A stretch of 64,000 nucleotides of DNA. It comes from Chinchilla lanigera (Eukaryota > Chordata > Mammalia > Rodentia > Chinchillidae). The stretch spans positions 7,723,298-7,787,297 of the forward strand of contig NW_004955476.1 in assembly GCF_000276665.1 (NCBI RefSeq), in the 5' to 3' direction. This document shows positions 58,993 to 64,000 of the stretch, in pieces; within the stretch, counting starts at the first letter, position 1; the number at the start of each line of letters is the position of its first letter. Made by a program: the position numbers and the translations under genes. The notes under the pieces were generated by a model. That model was not told the DNA's origin and made no database searches. It saw only the letters and a list, made by a program, of their open reading frames with translations.

Positions 58993-59698
58993 CTTATTGC
59001 CTATTTGCCTGATATTTTCATTTAAGGACATTTCAAGCATGTAGTACCACAACTTCTGTTAACTGCTTTGAGTGTGAAGAACCTCTTTGACCTCCGCTTG
59101 ACCCATTGCATTATAGGACATGCAGAAAGTTTCCCTTCATATTGAATTAGTAGATAGCTACTTCTCATTTGCTCTCACTAATCCCAATTCTGTTCTTGCA
59201 ACCTTACATATATAGAATTCAGTGCATCAAGTGTGCATGCTACTTAGCCAAGACTCTAAAATCTCAGCAGTGTAAAGCAGACGTATTTTGCATGCAGTTT
59301 TGTGGGGAGGAACTTGAGGAGCAGCCAGTGGGCACAGCCTTTGCTTCTCCTGGCTTCCATGGGGGATGGAGCTGTCCTGGTAGAAGATTACTCTGGGGGG
59401 TGCAAGGTGGCATCTTTCTCATGCCAGGTGTATTAGCAAAGATGAACTGACTGACAACCTACACACACATATGTCTCTCTTGCATCTGGGATTCAGGGTA
59501 CAGCTGGATTTCTTATGTGGAGAGTGGATATAGGGGAAAGCTTCCCAACAGCAAAGCGTTGCTTCTCCTTCCCTGACCTAGCATTTTGCACTGCGCACGG
59601 GGCTGTGTCGGTCACAGTGATCATGAGGCTTCTCAGATGAGGAGGGAAGGGACACAGACCTTGCTTTGAATGGGAAGACGCAGCAGATTTACAGCTGG
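58993..59698. other. Unassigned sequence
   Basis: A 93-codon frame (59169-59450) with Cys-rich text has no identifiable family. 59290-59440 is GC-richer. No gene claimed. Confidence 0.3.
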
Positions 59699-60347
59699 TG
59701 TGGTCAGCTTGTAACACCCAGCTGAACTGCATCGGTGTGGAGCTGGGTGTAGAAGGCCCACCGAGGGTTACTGCCAACCACACGAAAAGGGCTGGAGAAG
59801 AAGAAGAGGTGCTGCTAGGGGACTGTTGGCCCTCCTGCAGAAGCTTGCTGCACTGACTCTCTTGATATGAACTTGGTTGTTCTCATTGTTAGAGGAGCTT
59901 GGGTCCTTTCTGTTGCTGAGGATGGCTGTGGTTTTTTGGGGGGAGCTCTGGTTCTTACTTTGAGCATTGCTTCTTGGCTCCAGTGCAGATCCCTCAGCTG
60001 CTGTCACACACCATTCCGCTGGCACAGACTTTCTAGTTTCCACCACTGACCTCTGGGCCTTCCCAACGCAGATCCGTGAAACAGGCGTGCATGAGACCTT
60101 ATTGCAGGGTCTAGGCCTCCAGTTTGACTTGTGGGAGGCACTGTTAAGGGCTCTAGGTCCTTAGCTGGACTCATGCAGGACATTACTGTGGGATCCAGGC
60201 CCTCAGCTGGATTCTTTGGTGTTTAGTGTGTGGACAGATTTCCTGCACTCTCTTTGTATTTGACTCTTTGGGTGACTACTATAAAATAATCTTATAAATT
60301 ATATGTCCTGTATTAAATGGATTCACTTGCAAACCCTGACTGCAACA
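59699..60347 (+). mobile_element. ERV-type solo LTR, copy 2
   Basis: This is the same family and strand as 32733-33610. It starts 'tgtggtcagcttgtaacacccagctgaactg'. Late in the element are 'tataaaataatcttataaa' and 'attaaatgg', then 'ccctgactgcaaca', an LTR-like CA end. The 145-bp block that is doubled in copy 1 occurs once here. Open frames inside on both strands are not genes. Confidence 0.7.
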
Positions 60348-61399
60348 GAGGAGGAGGATCAAAAGTGTATGTATGGGAAGTGATTTAATCCTGCCATACT
60401 GACCCCTTTAGGAGGCCTTATGCCGAGGCCTTGGGCTTCACTGGACAGAGCAGAAAATCCTCTGCACATGGCAGGGAGGTTTATAAAACGCTGCGTTCAA
60501 AATGCTGTCAGAGTCACGACCTGAGCGGCCAGAGGAGCTACCCACCAGCGGCCCCTCCGGATAAGTCATCCGTCCTCTGGACACTCCAGGCTGACGTAGC
60601 CATAAATTTTACCCAGCTAAGAAATGAAATCTTCACAGTTTTTTTGGCATGGTTCTCAAGGTAGATATTGTTCAAACACCTGACTTGCGATTACTTACAA
60701 CGACAAAGTAAAAAGAGAACCTGGTGACACAGGCTCGATTTCCCTAGTTCTGCTTGGCTCCTGCACTTGTGAGCGCTGGCGGGTACGCTGCTGTCAGTGG
60801 TGTTTGGATGTGGACGACCGTTTCACTGGCACAGGATACAGTCTGAAGCGGGGACTTAGCTCAAATTTTGATTGTGTCCAGAAGTTAGCAGTCCTGGCTC
60901 TAGATGCAGTTGTGTCCCCAAACATGAAACCTATCATTTCTTCATGACAAGCATGAACGACACTTGTGACACAAGCTCTCATTTCTCCCTGGGCTCTTAA
61001 CAGTACAGTCAACCAGCCTACGACACATGTGCATCTTGTGTTGTTGGCTTGGAGCTGGACTCTGGAAAGAATTAAGTTGGGTTAAATGACAAGTTATTTT
61101 AATATAGGCTATGTATAACGAATACCTTATAAATATCAGATTTATGTGCTGCCTATTATAGAGTTGGCTGGAGAATGTACATAAAAGACATTTCATAATA
61201 AAAATAAGCAAAAAATATTCTGGATAAGTGCTGATAGTAATATGAAATAAGATTTTTAAAAAGGTGATGAAAGAATTTAACAACACAGTGATTCCTGATT
61301 GCCTATAAAACTATCTGTAAAGTCTGTACCTTGCATGTAAACTACTTTGCGACTGTGATCCTTCTTCATGGAGCTGTTTATCCCTTGACTTTTCTATGG
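60348..61399. other. Unassigned sequence
   Basis: No gene recognised. A 114-codon minus-strand frame (60942-61286) lies in AT-rich DNA and has no visible domain. Confidence 0.3.
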
Positions 61400-61690
61400 G
61401 GTCTTTTGTTACATTATTAATGCATGTAATTGTACAGATTTATAGATTTCCCGTGACATGTCCACACATGCCTGTGCCTGGGTCGATGATGTTCCTCTCC
61501 CTTCTTCCCTTTCTAACTCTCCCTTTTTTCTCTCTCCTCCCCTCAGCTCCCTTCCCTGTCCCTATTAATCCATTTTCTTTTCCCTTTTCCACCCACATAT
61601 ATCAGAAAATACACAATACTTGTCTTTCTGTATCTGGTTTATTTCACTTAATACAATGTCCTCTGGTTCCACCCATTTTATGAGAATATT
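61400..61690 (-). mobile_element. L1 3'UTR, reverse orientation
   Basis: 'tctgtatctggtttatttcacttaatacaatgtcctctggttccacccattttatgag' is the antisense of the L1 junction 'tggatggaactggagaccat...taagtgaaataagccag'. It is preceded by a long pyrimidine-rich tract (61495-61590), the complement of the L1 3'UTR purine tract also seen at 170-205. The 95-codon frame here is an artefact. Confidence 0.7.
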
Positions 61691-61799
61691 TTGTTCCAGC
61701 CAAAACTCCAGTATGAATAACATGGTATAAGCTTCTCTTTTCTGCCTACATTATCTCCTCTATACAGCCAAGTACCAATCACAGAGTTCTTCCACAGAC

Positions 61800-61990
61800 T
61801 GTTTTTGCTTTTGCAGTATTTGGGATGGAACCCATGACTTCCTGCTTGCAGCTAGACAAATAGCTCTACTGCTGTGCTACCACCCAGCCTCTTTTGTGTT
61901 TTATTTTAAGACAAGGTCTAGCTAAATTCCTCAGCTTGGACTAGAACTTGTAATCCTCCTACCTCAGCCCCCGAAAGGGCTTAGATTAAG
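61800..61990 (-). repeat. ID plus B1 composite SINE, reverse
   Basis: 'gcagtatttgggatggaacccatgacttcctgcttgcagctagac...ctgctgtgctaccacccagcctc' (ID complement) is followed by 'aagacaaggtctagctaaattcctcagcttggactagaacttgtaatcctcctacctcagcccccg' (B1 complement). Third B1-ID-type copy in the window. Confidence 0.7.
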
Positions 61991-62732
61991 TGATCCACCT
62001 ACTTCAAATGAGACTGTTTACCTTCTAGAAGCTATGGCATCTATTTATTAAGAGATACCTTATCTGTCAGCTATTTTTGTAAGATTTTTTGGTAAGGACA
62101 GTTGCTACTTAGCTTTATCTGGTGGTTGATATCTTTCTGAAAAGTCAAGCAGAAACATCAAAACCTCACCCAGGATTTGGAGGCATGAACATCCATCAGG
62201 GTAGAGGAGCACTGTTCGCTGCTCCGGGCCCTTCCTTCACTTTCTGAGATGAGGCCGATTATTTTAGAGACTTGGGATGGTGCGGCTGTAATGGCGACTT
62301 TGTCCAACAGTGTAAATGATGTGCCCCATGCTGAGGTGGAGCTGAGCTTTCCGAGCAGTCCGCAGAAAGCTCCTCTGGTTGGGGCTGTGCATGGCTCTGT
62401 GCTTGGTGTCTGGACAAGAAACTCTTAAGAATGTGAGGGAACGTGCGTATGGAACACCTCGTACGTGCCACGCCTCTGCCCTTCTCAGCTCGGACTAGCC
62501 AAAGACAGTTCAAGACTCTCAAACTATGTTTGCAGTAGCTTAGCAATGCACATGAATCAGTAGCTGGCAACCCAGTGTTAGGAAGGTCACACGCCATGGT
62601 GGTGGCAGTGGCGGGGGCAGCAGGCGGGCAGCAGGAGGAAGCAGCACAGGCGGAAGTGATCACTGAACGTTCAGGAGCAGTGAAGCCTGAGGGTTGACTT
62701 GGACGAAAAACAACCTGGCAGGAACTGCACAG
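61991..62732. other. Unassigned, GC-rich toward the right
   Basis: 62240-62730 is GC-rich, with a GGT/GGC-rich purine block (62597-62650). A 134-codon minus-strand frame (62259-62663) is low-complexity (Ala/Pro/Thr-rich start) and has no recognised domain. This may be repeat-derived sequence abutting the LTR that follows. Confidence 0.3.
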
Positions 62733-63108
62733 CGGTTATGGGTGATATTTAGATGCCCCAGGGAAGGCTCATGTGACCATAGAGGGGTCCTGTGGAAAGT
62801 GACGAGACCGTCGGGGCTCAGAGCTGATTTGCCGCTAGAAGGTGGATCTGGCTGGAAGGGGCAGTCACCGAGGGTGTGGCCCAGAACGTTCTAGCTCCTC
62901 CCCGGCCCCTGCCTTGGCTCTCCCTGGCTCCTGCCAACCAGGCCGTGAGCAGTTCTCCTTGGCCAAGCCCCTCTCCCATGCCACCCTGTTTTGAAGCCAG
63001 CCTACCATAGACTGAAATCTTTACAAACTATGATTGAAGTAAACCTTTCTTCCCTTAAGTAGTGGGCATCTGCCACTGTGTCTCAGTAATGCAGACAGTG
63101 ACTAAGAG
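62733..63108 (+). repeat. MaLR-type solo LTR
   Basis: The start 'ggttatgggtgatatttagatgcccca...aaggctcatgtg' matches the MaLR LTR head ('tgttatggtttggat...gtcccccaaaggctcatgtg'). The end 'ccatagactgaaatctttacaaactatgattgaagtaaacctttcttccc...cagacagtgactaagaga' matches the tail ('gactgaaacctctgaaactgtgagccaaaataaacctttcctcc...ctgactaacaca'). Confidence 0.7.
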
Positions 63109-64000
63109 AGCAGATGACGGTGTGACGGCCCTAGAAGAAGCTGAAACATAGAAATCCGTTTTCCTAAGAGACCCCTCGTCAAATAACTGTGTAGCTGGAA
63201 ATATATTATCATATATTATAATAGAGCAGTATACACATTCTTGAGTGAACTGTAAACTATGTATATACACATATACACATGTGTATCTGTATCATGTTCA
63301 TATGTGTACTTACATGTGAAGACAATCTGTTCTAATTCTCCCCGTTATGAGAGATTGAATGAAGAGGAAATTCAGAGTTTAAGCTAGAGAAAATGAGGTA
63401 CACGATCTTTGTAGGGCTCGGATGTACTTCCATGACCCAGCATTTGTCTGTCTTCAAGGAGGCCCTCAGTTGGACACCCCAGTAAAAAATAAATAAATAA
63501 AAATAAAAGAATGAAACAGTGTTTGTATTACTTAAATAACTCTTTTTTTCCCTTATTGCTCAGCATAGTTTCACCTTCTTCTAGAAAATTGCACAGATCC
63601 AGGATTATTATATCGCCTATTAATCATTTTGTTTTGGACTTTTTCTAAAAATAATTTTGTCCTAAAGAGCCCAGTATCTTCAAAGTTGCATTTTTGGTAA
63701 CTGAATAAAATATGAGGCTTATTATCCTACCTTTAACAGGAGCTTCAAAGACATCCTCCTAAGTTTGACAACCTCTGACAGCTAAGAACTTGTGACTTGA
63801 CACTTGAATCTATGGCTTTACAAAGAAAGGAATTAAAGCAGTCTTTTGGAAACTTCACTTTGTGATGGTGTGGGAATGCGACATTTACTAGTAAAAAGAA
63901 ATGAAAGAAACTTGTAGGGAACATAGTATTAATGCATAGGTTATTAACAAAATCATTTTATATCAATCAAAGGAATTCTTTTTTGAATATTTCTCTACAT
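63109..64000. other. AT-rich sequence with simple repeats
   Basis: Alternating purine-pyrimidine text (TA/CA) at about 63205-63320, and an AAAT-rich tract at 63485-63510. No gene recognised to the right edge. Confidence 0.5.

Noticed and set aside
59493..60164. Several open frames on both strands near 60 kb
   Set aside because: They fall wholly or mostly within the second ERV LTR copy, and equivalents occur in the copy at 33 kb.
62259..62663. 134-codon minus-strand frame as a gene
   Set aside because: Low-complexity Ala/Thr/Pro start, GC-rich repeat-like DNA, no recognised domain.

Overview
The window is mammalian nuclear DNA, most likely from a non-murid rodent. It is AT-rich and CpG-poor, with no operons, Shine-Dalgarno sites or long open frames. 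It is packed with tRNA-Ala-derived SINEs of the ID type (box A and box B visible, oligo-A tails, target-site duplications), B1 (7SL-derived) SINEs, fused B1-ID dimers, and fragments of L1, L2, MIR, MaLR/ERVL and hAT elements. ID plus B1-ID together with abundant MaLR points to a rodent outside the mouse/rat group (squirrel-related, castorimorph or hystricomorph); the species cannot be fixed by eye. No complete protein-coding gene is recognisable, and the window reads as intergenic or deep-intronic sequence. Most open frames are chance ORFs or lie inside repeats.

Layout: 1-225 is an L1 3' tail. From 0.2 to 5 kb there is mostly unassigned sequence with a MIR and an old SINE. At 5.1-6.9 kb is a plus-strand L1 ORF2/3'UTR fragment. 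From 7.0 to 15.5 kb minus-strand L1/HAL1-like sequence dominates, including a roughly 4 kb old L1 (11.27-15.5 kb), with ID and B1 insertions. From 15.9 to 22.8 kb is mostly low-repeat sequence with one unidentified 133-codon frame, a hAT remnant, a MER5-like remnant and an ID SINE. At 22.88-25.31 kb lies a complete two-LTR MaLR element on the minus strand with a recognisable tRNA-Leu primer-binding site. At 25.7-27.0 kb is a B1-ID dimer with a long CA/GA/polypurine tract, then an L1 3' end. From 28 to 32.5 kb sequence is mostly unassigned. At 32.6-34.0 kb an MLT1-like fragment, an ERV-type LTR with an internal 177-bp duplication, a possible short terminal coding exon (minus strand, about 33.69-33.87 kb) and a MER5-like element are packed together.

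From 36 to 44 kb there are an L2 3' end, an MLT1 LTR split by a CA/GA microsatellite, a small hAT MITE, and two near-identical ID SINEs flanking a 200-bp AT palindromic block (41.9-42.6 kb). From 46 to 48 kb are MIR/L2 remnants and a tRNA-Arg 5'-half insertion flanked by 15-bp direct repeats, the most distinctive small feature here. From 51.7 to 54.6 kb is another minus-strand L1 complex with nested SINEs. From 56.5 to 63.1 kb are MIRs, a CpG-rich MaLR LTR, B1-ID dimers, the second copy of the ERV LTR seen at 32.7 kb, an L1 3'UTR and a solo MaLR LTR.

Repeat assignments rest on recalled consensus features; I ran no alignment, so family names and edges are approximate. I see no convincing new multi-gene system. 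The items most worth testing are the tRNA-half retrocopy, the possible terminal exon, the duplicated LTR and the MaLR element with its unequal LTRs.
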